64,000 bases of DNA, taken from NCBI RefSeq assembly GCF_047511655.1, contig NC_133396.1:130643490-130707489 (forward strand). The letters are read 5' to 3'. A program made the position numbers and the translations under genes. Below, piece by piece: positions 24,823 to 64,000 of the stretch; the stretch's first letter is position 1; each line of letters starts with the position of its first letter. A model generated the notes under the pieces. The model saw only the letters and a list, made by a program, of their open reading frames with translations, ran no database searches and had not been told where the DNA came from. This DNA comes from Castor canadensis. Taxonomy: Eukaryota > Chordata > Mammalia > Rodentia > Castoridae.

Positions 24823-24967
24823 ATGTTTTTATTTATATGTATTTGCCCTCGTATTTCTGTTTCTCCTCCTCCTCTTCCTCTTCTGTCTTCTTGTCCTTCC
24901 TTGTCCTCTCCTGGACTTATTGAAATTATTTCCTAACCTTTATTATTCAAACAAAGAAGTTACACTT

Positions 24968-25052
24968 AGGCTAGAGGCATGGCTCAAGTGGTAGAGCACC
25001 TGCCTAGTAAGTGTGAAGCCCTAAATTCAAACTCCAGTACCACTAAAAAAAT
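24968..25052 (+). mobile_element. tRNA-like SINE, more diverged
   Basis: Contains atggctcaagtggtagagca and aattcaaactccagtaccac, with an A-run. It lies 150 bases from the previous copy in the same orientation. Confidence 0.85.
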
Positions 25053-25311
25053 GATGTATACCACCATTATGGGAGGAAAGGTAGAACTTAGTAAGGGACA
25101 TCTGAAAAGACTAAGTAAGTGAAGAGGTTAAGTCTTGCATACTAGTAGGGTACCTTAATATTGTAAATCTGCCAATTATCCCCAAATTAAAGCCCATATC
25201 AATGTAATTTCAGTGAAAAGTACAGAAATGTTTTAAAAGAAACTCAAATTTATTATAAAGCCTGTGTTCTACAAATAGATTTTTGTAAACGAAGATCCAA
25301 AAGAGGAATTG

Positions 25312-25680
25312 CTGTGGTTTGAATGTGTCCCCCGAAGTATTAAATCCCCAATGCAACAGAATTAGGAGGTAGAGCCTAATGAGAGGTGACTAGACAGAAG
25401 TGTTCCTCCCCCATGAATGAACTGCTGCCTTTGTTTTGGGTTCATCATCTTGAGAGTGAGTTCATTGTAAAGAGATAAGTTTGGTCACCTACTCTCTCTC
25501 TCTTGCCGTCTTGCTTCTGCTATGTGGTGTCACAGCAGGAAAGCCTTCACTAGATGCTGGGGCCATGATCTTGGACTTCCTACCCTCCACAAATGTGAGC
25601 AAAAGTAAGTTTATATCCATTGTGAATTACTCACTCTGTGGTGTTCTGAATGGTAGCACAAAATGGACTAAGACAGCATT
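25312..25680 (+). mobile_element. MaLR (MST/MLT-like) solo LTR relic
   Basis: Opens with gtggtttgaatgtgtccccc, includes gaggtagagcctaatgagag, and ends with tagcacaaaatggactaaga, the typical ends of an ERVL-MaLR LTR. No internal retroviral genes are adjacent. Confidence 0.65.
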
Positions 25681-25739
25681 CTTGTCTGCTAAATACTAAA
25701 AATTAAACCACTGAAGTACTGGTTTAGAAACAGAAGAAC

Positions 25740-28700
25740 TGAGGGTGGGATAAAATGATAGAGAGGGTGAATTCAATTATGATTATTGTAAGAACTTTTG
25801 TAAATGTCACAATGTACCCCCAGTACAATAATAATAATATAAGCAAAAAGAAACAGAAAAAATTGATTGGAATAGCAAAACAAAGAAACCAGAAACATAG
25901 CAAATTATGTATGAGAACATTCCCCAAGGAAAAAAGAAGAGATTATTGAATAGTAATAATCAATTCTTAATGAATAGTATTAAGAAAACTAGATCACTAA
26001 ATAGAGAAAGGTTAGCTTCTACTTCAATCTATTTGTGAAGGTGAACTAAAAACAGACTAAAGTCCTAGATGTGAAGGTAAAGAGGGAACTGAAGAGACTG
26101 TGATGGGACATCCTTCTAACTCTGAGTCAGAAAGGATTTCTTAAACAAAACTCCAAAAGAACAAACTACAGAGGAGGAAAAATGATGATTTTCCACATCC
26201 AAATCAGAGATTCCTGTCTACTGAAGCACACCACAGAAAAAGTGAGCAAACACATGGCAGAAGATGCATTCCATTTCTAGTAATAAAATGGACAAAACAT
26301 CCTGAAAACCTTGTGCCACAAAATCCCTTACAATGTTAGGCAAAATATTATTAATCATAACTCTGTATGCATAACTGAGATCACAAGAAAGACAGGATGA
26401 TCTCAAGAGGCCAAGAATGCAGCTGTAGCACAAATCCTGAGAGTCAAGTGACGACTGTGCTATCTTCCCTCACTGAAGGGAGCTAGGAAACATGACCAAG
26501 TTCTGTGAGGAGTGAAAGAAGTCTTGAAGGGATCAAATGGATCTCTGTAACTTCACTGTGCGAACAAAATCCCACATACACCATGCCTGGCACAAGGCAA
26601 CTCATTGAAAAATTGGGAAAATAAGGGAAAAGGGGAATGGGGAAAAGAGAGCAAAAGAGAGGGTCAATATGATCAATGTACAATATTTGCATGTGTGAAA
26701 CACCATGATGTTTGTAAATTAATAAACACAAATAAAATGCATATTAAAAATAAAATTCACCATTTCAGCACAAAGAAAAAGTTACCAGGCATGCAAATAC
26801 TAAAAATGTGACCCATTACCTGAAGAAAATCAAGTAAGAGGAACATATCCAGAAATTACAGGGATGGAAAATTAGCAGACAAGGATGTTAAACCACTATT
26901 CTAAATGTGACATGAGCTCAAAAGGTAGAGAAACATGGATGTGATGGGGAAAGGAACAGGAGATGCACACACACACTCAAATGGAGCGCCTAGAGATTAA
27001 AAAATATAATATGTAGCCACCGCCTATGGCTCACGCCTGTGATCCTAGCTACTCAGGAGGCAGAGATCAGGAGGATCATGGTTCAAAGCCAGCCCGGGAA
27101 AATAGCTTGCAAGATGCTATCTTGAGAATACCCAAAACGGGCTGGTAGAGTGGCTGGCCTGCCTAGCAAAGCATGAAGCCCTTTGTTCAAACTCCAGTAC
27201 TGACAAAAAAAACAAAACCCAAAAGACAAAATTAAAAAAACAAACCAATATGTGAAATAATAAGCACATGGATGAGATCAACAGTAATGTAAACCCTGCT
27301 GAAGAAAAGACAAACAACTTGAACACATAGCTATAGAACTACCCAAGATGAAGGAGAGGGAAAAAAGGAGGGAAAAAATGAACAGAGCCCTTGTGACCTG
27401 TGGGAAAACACCAGTCTGACATACCTGAGACTGGAATCTCAGACGTGGAATACAGAAAGGCATTTGAATAAATAATAGCCAGACATTTCTAAGTTTGATG
27501 AAAACTACAAACCCACTGATCCAAGGTGTTCAACAACTATCTATCTGAATAATTATTAAAAAATTATGCTTTTTTTAAATTAAAATCAAATTGCTGATAA
27601 GGAAAAATATTGAAAGCAGAAAAACAGATACATGCACATAGGAGCAAAAATAAAAATGGTAGCAGATTTCTCAACCAAAATATAAGTGAAAAGATGGTGG
27701 GATGATATTAACATTTTAAAAACTATCAACCTAGGGTTTTATGTGTAATGACAATATTTTTAAATGAAGACAAACAAAGATTTTTTTCAGGTGAACAATA
27801 GCTGAGAGACTGCACTGCCAAGATATTTGCAATATAAGAAACATTAAAAACAAATTCTTTAAGCAGAAGAAAAATGATACCAATTGGAAATTTGGATCTC
27901 CATAAAGGAATTTGGAATTTACTATTTTTAATGGTAAATATATGGTTAAGTGTAAAAGACTTCTTTCCTCTTTTAAAAGTCTCCTTAAATGATAATTGAG
28001 TGTTCCAAGAAGAAATAACAGAAATACATTTGGAATTTACAATGTATATAGAAATAAAATAGATAACAAAATAACATCAAGAATGGGAGGGGAAATGAAA
28101 GCCTATTGTTGTAAGATTCTTACACTGTATGTATATTATTTGTAGGTAGATAACTAAGCAAAGAAGCCAATGAAATGAAAGGCAGAAAAACAATAGGGTA
28201 GCCAATTAAATCAAAATCTGGTTGTTTTAAAAGATTGATAAGAATAAATACATAGTTAAACTAATTAAATATAAGAGAGAGAAAATAAAAGTTACCAACT
28301 TGAAGGATGAAAGAGATATCACTAGAGACCCTAGTGAGTAGAGATGCTAGACCCTAGTAGAGATCCTAGAGACAGTAAAAGGATATGAGAGTATTGTAAA
28401 TCTTATGCCAATAAATTCAACAACTTAAGTGAAATGAACAAATTCTTTGAAAGTCACAAATTATTAAACCTCATTCAAAAAGACATTAATATCTTGGACA
28501 GCCTTGGGTAGCTATTGAAAGAATTGAATTTGTGGTCAATTCCTCCTTACAAAGAAAACTTCAGGCCCAGTGATTTAATTGGTAAATTCGACCAGACATT
28601 CAAAGAGCATATAGCACCTATCATATACAATGTTTTCCAGAAGATAGAAAAATAAGTGTAAAATATCCAAACATAAATTTACCCATATGTGATCAACTCA

Positions 28701-29030
28701 TTTTCAACAAACCTTCCAAGGTAATTGAATGGAAAAGAGGAAAGTTTTTTAAAAATGGTGCTAGACAAATTGGATAATTGAAAGAGAAAGTAGCATCCCT
28801 CAATGTTTGGATCGTACTATATACAAAAAAATTAACTCAAAATAGATACACTAAAAAATAAGAATTAAAACCGTAAGACTTCTAAAAGGCAATAGGAGAC
28901 ACTTGGGTTAGACAACTCTTAATTTATAAAAGAGGAGCCAGGGGTAAAGAAGAATGGTTAACACAACTAGTTAGTACCAGAATTTGTCTTGAAACCCTAA
29001 ATTTCATGCTCAGATTTGATACACTTGACT
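25740..29030 (+). mobile_element. Old L1M-family LINE relic, sense, interrupted by a SINE
   Basis: 27.44-28.2 kb reads like L1M (gaagaaaaatgataccaatt, aaagacttctttcctctttt, gggaggggaaatgaaagcct). 28.2-28.95 kb reads like ORF2 (cagtgatttaattggtaaat, ggtgctagacaaattggata, aaaattaactcaaaatagat). All frames are broken. 25.74-27.0 kb is A-rich and assigned only by position. A SINE interrupts it at 27013-27240. Confidence 0.6.
27013..27240 (+). mobile_element. Composite SINE (B1-like plus tRNA-like tail)
   Basis: Starts ggctcacgcctgtgatccta, ctactcaggaggcagagatc, passes through aacgggctggtagagtggct and ends tcaaactccagtactgac plus an A-rich tail. Confidence 0.85.
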
Positions 29031-30983
29031 GGCAGTGGGTCTACGTGAAATGAATGAAAATGCTATGGTGCTCCCTGTGCCTTCGTGTTCCATCCCAGTT
29101 ATAGAAGAATGCTAGCTCCTCCCAGGGATATAACCTTGCTTGCCCCAGGAAATTAGCGTTCTGCTGTCCACCCTCAGAACAAACCACTGATTCCCCATCC
29201 CTGGCTTGAAGGGCAGTGGCTGGTGACCACAGCACATACATACCTCTGAGGATGGCCAGAATTTTGCAGGTCATCCTAAGTTATTCAAACTTATAAGCTG
29301 GCCGATCACTGAGTCCCAGCTGTACTTTCCTGCCTCCAGCCTGCCTGACACTCTTGCGAATCTCTGACTGGCCAGTCTAACTACCCCTTGAGGATGTGGC
29401 TGCTTTAGGGAGCCTGCTTCAGGCTCTCAGCTGTCACAGCCTCTCTCCTCCAAGCTCCTCAGGGCTTTTTTGGTGCATCTTTCAGAGTGCACATCATCTG
29501 CAACCCTGCATTGTGTCTCTTCATATACAAATCTCTCCTCCCTGCTATGGCTCCTTTGAAGATAGGAGTCATGATATCGTCATCTTCGTGCCTCCCACTA
29601 CAGTGCCTGTTCGGTGAATGGATGGGTCTCGTGAGGCCATTATAGGTTAGACTTTTGTCCTGTGTCTCCTTGGAAGGCACGGATCCCCTCCCACTCTAGA
29701 CATGCAGAGATGCCTCGCCTTTCGTTCGTGCTACATGAGCCTCTGCTCGGGGCCTAGCAGACCGTGGGCACTGGTCACCTCTCTGTACAAGTCCCCATCC
29801 TTCACATTTCTGAAACCGTATACTGTAACCCAGCAGCCCTATACTCCCTCCTCCTCCAGGCCCCAAGGCCTGGAGACCCCTTTTGTGAAGTGCTCCATAT
29901 AGGCTGAGGTGTACGGTCTCTGCGTCTTTATTTCTAAGAACTTCCTGCTTGTCCTATGGCCCCAGTTTTGGCCTTCTGTGGTAAAAGTAGAGCTGGCAGA
30001 AGAAATCCCAAGGAAAATGGCTTTTGGGGATTCCTAAGTGAAGATGGGAATGGACCATTACCTGTCCAGACAAAGGTCATCTGGACTACCTCCTGTCTCT
30101 GGAGACATTCTAGGTCCATTTGGGGTAGTAACTCTCCAGTTCAGAAATTCCTTTGGTCACATATTCCCACTTCTCAGGAAGGTGCTTTTGACATCCATCC
30201 TCATCCCCTGCTCCTTGCTGTGACTTAAGCTCCTTCTTTCCTGAATCTATCATGAACTTGAGTGCAAGAGGAGGCCATGTAAAGCAGAGGCCAGACAGAG
30301 CAGCTTGTGTTTCCACTTGTCAAGTGAACTGCCAGACCTGGGAGAGGGTGGGCTTGGCCTTCTCCAGGGTTCCCTCCTTCCCCCGGCCTCAGCAAACTCC
30401 AGAACATTTCCTGGGAACCCACAAGGTGCAGGGGCCAGGCCTTGAGGATGAAGGTTCTGGAGGTGGTGGTGGGTCACACAGAGGTGCTCCCAGGAAAGGG
30501 AGGCCCACATCCCATTGGTGACACCAGCAATGGGGCAATGGAGATGGTGAGTCATGCACTTGGTGGTCCTTCTCATCCACTCTGACAGGGGCACCCAGAG
30601 CAGATCCTGGAGTGGGGTTCTCCCCATTCCAGACTGTTCCTGGCCCTGGGGAAAGACAAGCATATGGCAGTCTTAGGCAACTGGCCCTGTGTTCCCACAC
30701 ATCTAATGCCCAGAGAGGCCTCTAGCCCACTGCTCCCAGGGTTTTTGCAGGACAGAGGCATGTGTAGGAGACAGGGCTAGGAGGCCACACAGACCCTCTA
30801 ATGTTTCTTGGTTTTTCTGAACTTGCAATCAGGCTGCAGGAGAATCCAATTCTGACTCCAGTCTTCCCCTGAGTCAAAGTCCACCCATCCTCCCACCATG
30901 AGCCTCGTAGACAGCGGTGGCTTTGAGATCTTTCCATCAACACACCTCAAGTAATCTGCAAAGGATTTGCCTTAGTCTGGTTC
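29031..30983. other. Intergenic, 3' flank of IGFN1
   Basis: Mostly unique sequence with no exon recognised. Several open frames overlap one another on both strands at 30.2-30.75 kb without family support. The tentative IGFN1 polyadenylation site sits at the right edge. Confidence 0.4.
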
Positions 30984-30989
30984 TTTAAT
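30984..30989 (-). terminator. IGFN1: Candidate polyadenylation signal for IGFN1 (ATTAAA)
   Basis: On the minus strand attaaa is followed about 40 bases on by a GT-rich stretch (gaggtgtgttgatgg), the usual layout of a poly(A) site. It lies about 460 bases beyond the tentative stop codon. No canonical AATAAA was noticed between 31.5 and 30.9 kb; the next lies near 29.93 kb (tttatt on the plus strand). Confidence 0.35.
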
Positions 30990-31444
30990 TAAGGAAGTAC
31001 AGAGAGCAACTCCCACTCATGCCCTGGATGCCCTTGTCCTCACCCAGGTCCTCTGACCTCCTTACTCTCTTCTCTGTGGTCACAGGAGGCTTGACTAGTC
31101 CCACTCTTCCCCTAACAGCCCAGCCCAGGAAAACAGCTGGCTTCCATCTTGCAGACTATTCTTTGTGGATCTCTGGAGGTTGAGAACAATGACCCCACAT
31201 GTCCAGGACATTCTGTTTGAGGACTCAGCTTGAGACTACTTCTTCCATCCTCCATGCCCTCCTGTCCATGCCTCCCCAAAAGCCCCCTTGCTCCTGTCTT
31301 CCTGAGGCTCTGGGCATGGCCTCCATCCTTCAGGACTGGCTCCCTGGGCCGGGGTGGGTGTCAGGAATGAAGCTTCAGAGATCCACCATCCAATCCTTGG
31401 CTATGGGCTGTCTGGGCAGCAGGGCCATCTCAGGGAAGGTGGGG

Positions 31445-59733
<28,289 letters not shown>

Positions 59734-59740
<7 letters not shown>

Positions 59741-59764
59741 ACTTCCGGCTTCTCCTTGGCTCCT
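59734..59764 (-). CDS. IGFN1: IGFN1 exon with start codon
   Basis: The ATG is at 59740-59738 in a strong Kozak context (A at -3, G at +4). Only seven coding bases (atggcag) precede a good donor, gtaaga, at 59733. They join to the next exon to give Met-Ala-Glu-Lys, close to the human Met-Ala-Gly-Lys start. A plausible acceptor (ctaccctcag) ends at 59765, so about 24 bases of 5' UTR would lie in this exon and a non-coding exon is expected further upstream. The start is chosen from the family N-terminus and the phase fit. Confidence 0.75.
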
Positions 59765-62700
59765 CTGAGGGTAGAAATTGATCTCCTGAGGATGGAAGAT
59801 GAAGTACTTCTAAGAGGTCCATGTTAGTCTCAGCCCAACCCTCCCACACCATCTGTGCATGAGCCAATGTCTAGGGTGGATACTGGGAAAAGCTGCTGTC
59901 CCCAAAAGTGTGCCTATCCCCCAAGAATGACCCTGATTGGTTTCTTGCAATTCCCTGGTTCCAGCAAACTAATTTCCCAGAGACCAGGGAGGAAGTAGGT
60001 TGTTGCCCAATTAGTACCTTTCCTAGGTAAAGGAAACCACGGTGCTGAACCTGTATGCTGCGCTGGTGACTTGGCCCCTTGGTGGGACCCAGGCCCATGC
60101 CAGTGAGAAGGAAAGACACAGCTTTCTCAAACCTGGGAAAACCAATCTCATTCAGGAGTCTTCCAGCTGTTTAACAGCATTGCCCCCTTGACTTTGGAAA
60201 GTGGATTCTCTAGGGATATTCTCCAGCCTCTTGGCTCCTCCCTTAAACCTGAAATCTAGCAGAGCCCAACAGCCCTCTGTCTCCCATCTTCAATCTGAAT
60301 CCTTCAGATCCCAAGGTCCGCAGGGCAAGTCCCTGACAGGAAGACTCCTAAGCTCTTCTCTACCCAGGTCAATGGGATCACCATAAATCCATCTGCTCCC
60401 CTCTGAGCAAGTAAATTATAGTATCAGGTGAACCCAAGTGTTCCCTAGCCTCTCCCAAGCACCACCACTATCTGTCTGAGTTCCTCTCAGTCGTATCCAT
60501 CTGTTATAGCCAATGGCAAATCCCACACAAGAGAGGGAGAGGGGTTGGCTTTAGGGTAGGATAAGAGGTATGAATGGGTTGGAGGGAGTCTTCAAAGAAT
60601 TCTCCAGCAATCCCACATCCTATGAGTTTGGCCTGTGGCCAAGAGGTTCTATTTGGGGGATTCCATTTCCTGTCCAAAGAGGCCAGCCATCAATATAGAA
60701 TCACACATGACAGCAAATTCCTCCTTCCAACTGATACGCTTCCATTTCACAACTGCCCACCCACTGGCTCATCCTGCTCTGGTGTGTCCCCTCTTGCAGC
60801 CCAGTTGCTGCCCCCCAGTGTGCTGGAATGCCATGGTCTGCCAAATGCGTTCTGGAGCGGTCAGTGGCACCACAGGTGCCACAGCCGTTGTGCTGAAGGT
60901 AGTCACAAGGAAGGGTGGGAGGGGGGATAGTAGCAATGAGGAGTACCCAAGCCACCATGCTGGGGGAGGGGGACACCGAAACTTCCAACACACCCTCCCC
61001 CAGGACAGTCATTTTTCAGGGTAAACACATTGGCACCTGGCCATGACCCCCACACTGGAGTAGTTTAAGCTCAACACAGCTATCTTTGTCACCATCTTCA
61101 TCATCATCAGCAGCAGCAGTTATCAAGGGATTACTCTACTATTTATCTGTCACACATGAAGTATAATTCAGACACCAGCTCCTCCCTTAGTCCCCTGCCT
61201 ACAGGTTCAGTTGGAAAGTGAGAGAACCCTGGGGAGGGAGCTTAGGGGTCCGATGTTATCTGCCTTATCCACTGTACCTCCTTCCTCTTTAGGAACAAGC
61301 TAGATAGAGTGCAAAGTCAACGACAAATGGGTAAGCGGTCTGTTTGGTCGAAGAAGGTGATGGAGAAGGAAATGAAATCTTTCCTCCATGATTCATTCCC
61401 ATATTTGAGAAGAATCTTAACTTTTCTGAGCAAAAGCAGCAACTTGTGTCCTCACTTCTGCCTATCCCAACAGAAGCTCAGCCCTGGGCTGTGTCTCCCT
61501 GGCCTCTCTCCAGGACCCATGGCTCTCCTACCTTCTGCCCCTAGCTGCTGTTCCATTCTGTGGAGCCAGCCCTCTACTACCTCCAACTTCTCAAGTGGTA
61601 GGAAGGTCCAAATGGAGTTTCTCTCCATTGCTTTGACCATGTCATTAATCAAGATGTAACAAGTCCCAGTTCAGAGGTAGCTATTCTGAACTGCTAGTGT
61701 GTCTTATCATACTCTAACCCAAGCAGTGCCTGGAAAATCAGGGCCAGGGCAGGACCAACTGGACAGGACTCACTGAAATTCTCATCTCTAATACCCTGGA
61801 ATTGTCCAGACATGGCATATATGTACCCCAACATATGACCAGCCAGTCTGAGAATGTTCCTGGGGTTTATCTCATACCCTATATGCCCCTTCCTGAGTAG
61901 AATGTTAGAGAATAGGCCAATGTCTCCATCTCTGCCCTCCCTGGCTTGGATGGGCAACCAGGTCTACAATGCCCACTTACCTGGGTACACTACCAACCTC
62001 CTGTCCAGTCCCTCCTCCCTGCTTCCAGCTGCTGTTTGAAACCAGAGGCTCTGAGTCTGGTGGTGGACAGGCAGTGCTGGAGCAGATGTAGGTCACTACC
62101 CAGAGCCTCTCTCCCTCTGCTCCTCCCACTCACCCCGCCTCCCTCCTCTTCTAGACCAGGATTGGCAGGGCAGGGCCCCCCTTGGGCTAATGTCATAGCC
62201 TTGGAGGAGGTCAGAAATGGAAGGGTCCTGTGACATCTGTCCATCCAGCTCCTCATTTTGCAGAACCTTAAACCTTTAGCCAGAGCTGCTGAGTGTAAGT
62301 TTTCTCCATGATGCCTCATTTATCTGGTCCCTTTAGCAGGGGCATTTTTGTCATTCAAGCCTTAAATTTTCAACTAAGCTCATCCCTTGGGACCCTTGAC
62401 ATCATAAGTCACATAGATACATAAGGCTACTGTCCTTTTGAGAATCACACTTCAAAGTGGTACCAAACAGTCAAACAAACTTTGAGAGCTCATCACAGAC
62501 CCAGATACATAGAATGGTAGGATCCTGAAGGCTCTGCCTGAGAGCTGCAGGGAAGGGGAGACCCTCAGAACTGGAAATGGTGAGCTTGCTCCAGAGCGTT
62601 TTTAGGGATGGAAGGGGTGGCCTGGTTAGTGGGGTTGGGACAGAATTTGCAGGGAAGATGGCTGGGGTTTTGAGGATGCATGGATGGAAGGTGGAAATTA

Positions 62701-62885
62701 GAAATATGGTGGCCAGAACAGATCTTAAACATAGCAGAGAGTTGGCAAGGCCTATGAGATAAGGTGATAAGACCACTTGTCTATGTGGGAAGAGCTACCT
62801 GCTCTCTCCTTAAGGACAGAGAACTTCTTTGTTGCCCCCATAAGCAAGGTTTGATCAAGGCTTCAGGTGGAAAGTCAGAGGGGGG
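59765..62885. other. Region upstream of IGFN1 start codon
   Basis: No conserved protein-coding exon is visible. By analogy with the human gene it should contain a non-coding IGFN1 exon and the promoter on the minus strand. At 60430-60411 the minus strand reads cacctg-atac-tataattta, an E-box beside an AT-rich element one mismatch from the MEF2 consensus and also TATA-like. This is suggestive for a muscle gene but unproven. The rest is unique sequence without CpG enrichment. Confidence 0.4.
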
Positions 62886-63100
62886 GTGGGTGTGGAGGTT
62901 CAGTCCCTGTAAAGCAGGCACTTATAGTCCCAGCTTCTCAGGAGGCTAAGGCATGGGGATTGATTGAGCCCAGGAGTTCAAGGCTAGCCTTGGCAACATA
63001 GAGAAACCTAGTCTCAAAGAAAGGGGTGGAGGGGTTAGCTCAGTGTAGAGTGCTTACTTAGCATGTATGAGGCCCTGGGTTCTATTTTTTAAAAAAGGAT
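62886..63100 (+). mobile_element. B1-like plus ID-like composite SINE
   Basis: cacttatagtcccagcttct, gcccaggagttcaaggctag and gcaacatagagaaacctagt form a B1-like unit. It is followed by ggttagctcagtgtagagtg and gtatgaggccctgggttcta, an ID-like unit. Confidence 0.8.
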
Positions 63101-64000
63101 TCAGGTGAGGTAGAAGAGAAATGGGACAAATGTTTCCCTCCAGGGGAGGACACTGAATATTTCCACAGACTCATTAGCACCTTGCCAATTCTACTCACGT
63201 CTATAGGAGCTCCCTCTGCATGTACTCTGAGGAAAGACCTTGATCTCTATGCTCAAGGGTATATGCCATGCATTTGTATGTCTTCCCTGTTTTCTGAATG
63301 CCAGAGGCTGGCATCTCACTCGGTCAGTAAATAGACCCTGTTCTGGATCCTAGCTCAGACACAGGTCCTGGGAAGATAAGGGGAAGCAAAGGACGCAGCT
63401 CTCTCCTTAAAAGATTACAGATGTTGAGCTGTCCAATTACAAACTGGGATATAGGCTCCCAGGGAGAACTGGGAAGTGATGGAGCATGGAGAGCCGGGGA
63501 AGGGCTGTGCCAGCTTGAGTTTGGACAGTGGAGCTCTGAAAGCCAATGAAGAATTTTGATCCCTCCAGAAAGTGTTATTGAGGGGTGACAGGATCCAGTC
63601 TGCATTTTTTCAGGGCTCACCATGGCTGTAAGAGGGGAAGGAATTGGAGAAAGGTGGAGGTAAGAGGCAGGAGTCTGGCTCCCAGGGGGCAATCCAATAA
63701 CCCCAAGGTATTCTTGCTTATGGCAGGCTCGGAGCTATAGGGGTTCTCCTGAGCCACTGTGATTCATCATCCTGAGAGGGTAAAAAGGGAGGCTGTGAAC
63801 ATGGCACAGCATGGAGCCCTTCAGTATTTCAGGCACCTCTACTGGCCCCAGAAAGCTGGTGGCTGTTCACTGAGGCCTGGGGGCAGTCAACAGAATTATG
63901 AGTCACCCTGTCCTCTGCAGCCTGGCCTGCATTTCCCATATTTAAGAGCAGCTACAGTAGAGATGCTTCGCATTGCAACAAGATGGAGATTTTTGGTGTC
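63101..64000. other. Distal upstream sequence, no gene seen
   Basis: This is unique sequence. Near the end (63935-63947, plus strand) ccatatttaag is TATA-like and resembles half of a serum-response CArG element; read on the minus strand it is close to a MEF2 site. There is not enough sequence beyond it to tell whether a transcript starts here. Confidence 0.3.

Noticed and set aside
24738-25052. tRNA-like A and B box sequences considered as tRNA genes
   Set aside because: They are the heads of SINEs: no full cloverleaf, A-rich tails, many similar copies in the window.
25740-29030. Possibility of an intact LINE-1
   Set aside because: All frames are broken, the wording is of an old L1M type, and a SINE interrupts it.

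Overview
This window is mammalian nuclear DNA. It holds one clearly recognisable protein-coding gene, IGFN1 (immunoglobulin-like and fibronectin type III domain containing 1; also described as KY-interacting protein 1 and eEF1A2-binding protein 1), a skeletal-muscle sarcomeric/Z-disc protein. The gene is on the minus strand and fills roughly 31.4-59.8 kb. SINE content points to a rodent. Many copies have a tRNA-like head (tggctcaagtggtagagcac) and a 'ccctgagttcaaaccccagt' tail, alone or fused to a B1/7SL-like half, and there are classic ID elements. The combination suggests the beaver/kangaroo-rat branch (Castorimorpha), but the species is inferred.

Layout. 1-30.9 kb is intergenic. In human the gene downstream of IGFN1 is PKP1, so this is probably the IGFN1-PKP1 interval; no PKP1 exon is visible. 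It contains old L1 relics (3.8-4.4 kb and 21.7-29.0 kb), MaLR-type LTR relics, SINEs, (GA)n and (GT)n microsatellites, and a mostly unique GC-moderate block at 10.9-18 kb. It also contains a CpG island at about 20.74-21.32 kb that is an inverted paralogue of a CpG-depleted sequence at about 17.89-18.35 kb. Both copies look like a promoter plus first exon encoding a hydrophobic segment. I could not name the parent gene.

31.4-59.8 kb: IGFN1. I resolved 22 coding exons with GT/AG borders and consistent reading phase, plus one tentative terminal exon, giving a predicted protein of about 2820 residues. In order they encode a short leader, Ig1, a basic linker, a tri-helix bundle resembling the MyBP-C M-domain, a cysteine-poor Ig2, Ig3, a single 4.8-kb exon for a Gly/Ser/Glu-rich low-complexity region (about 1600 residues, with a 54-bp minisatellite), then Ig4, Ig5, FN3-1, FN3-2, FN3-3, Ig6, FN3-4 and Ig7. 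The terminal exon and polyadenylation site are only proposed.

59.8-64 kb lies upstream of the start codon. It should contain the untranslated first exon and promoter; only weak muscle-type motifs and one SINE can be pointed to.
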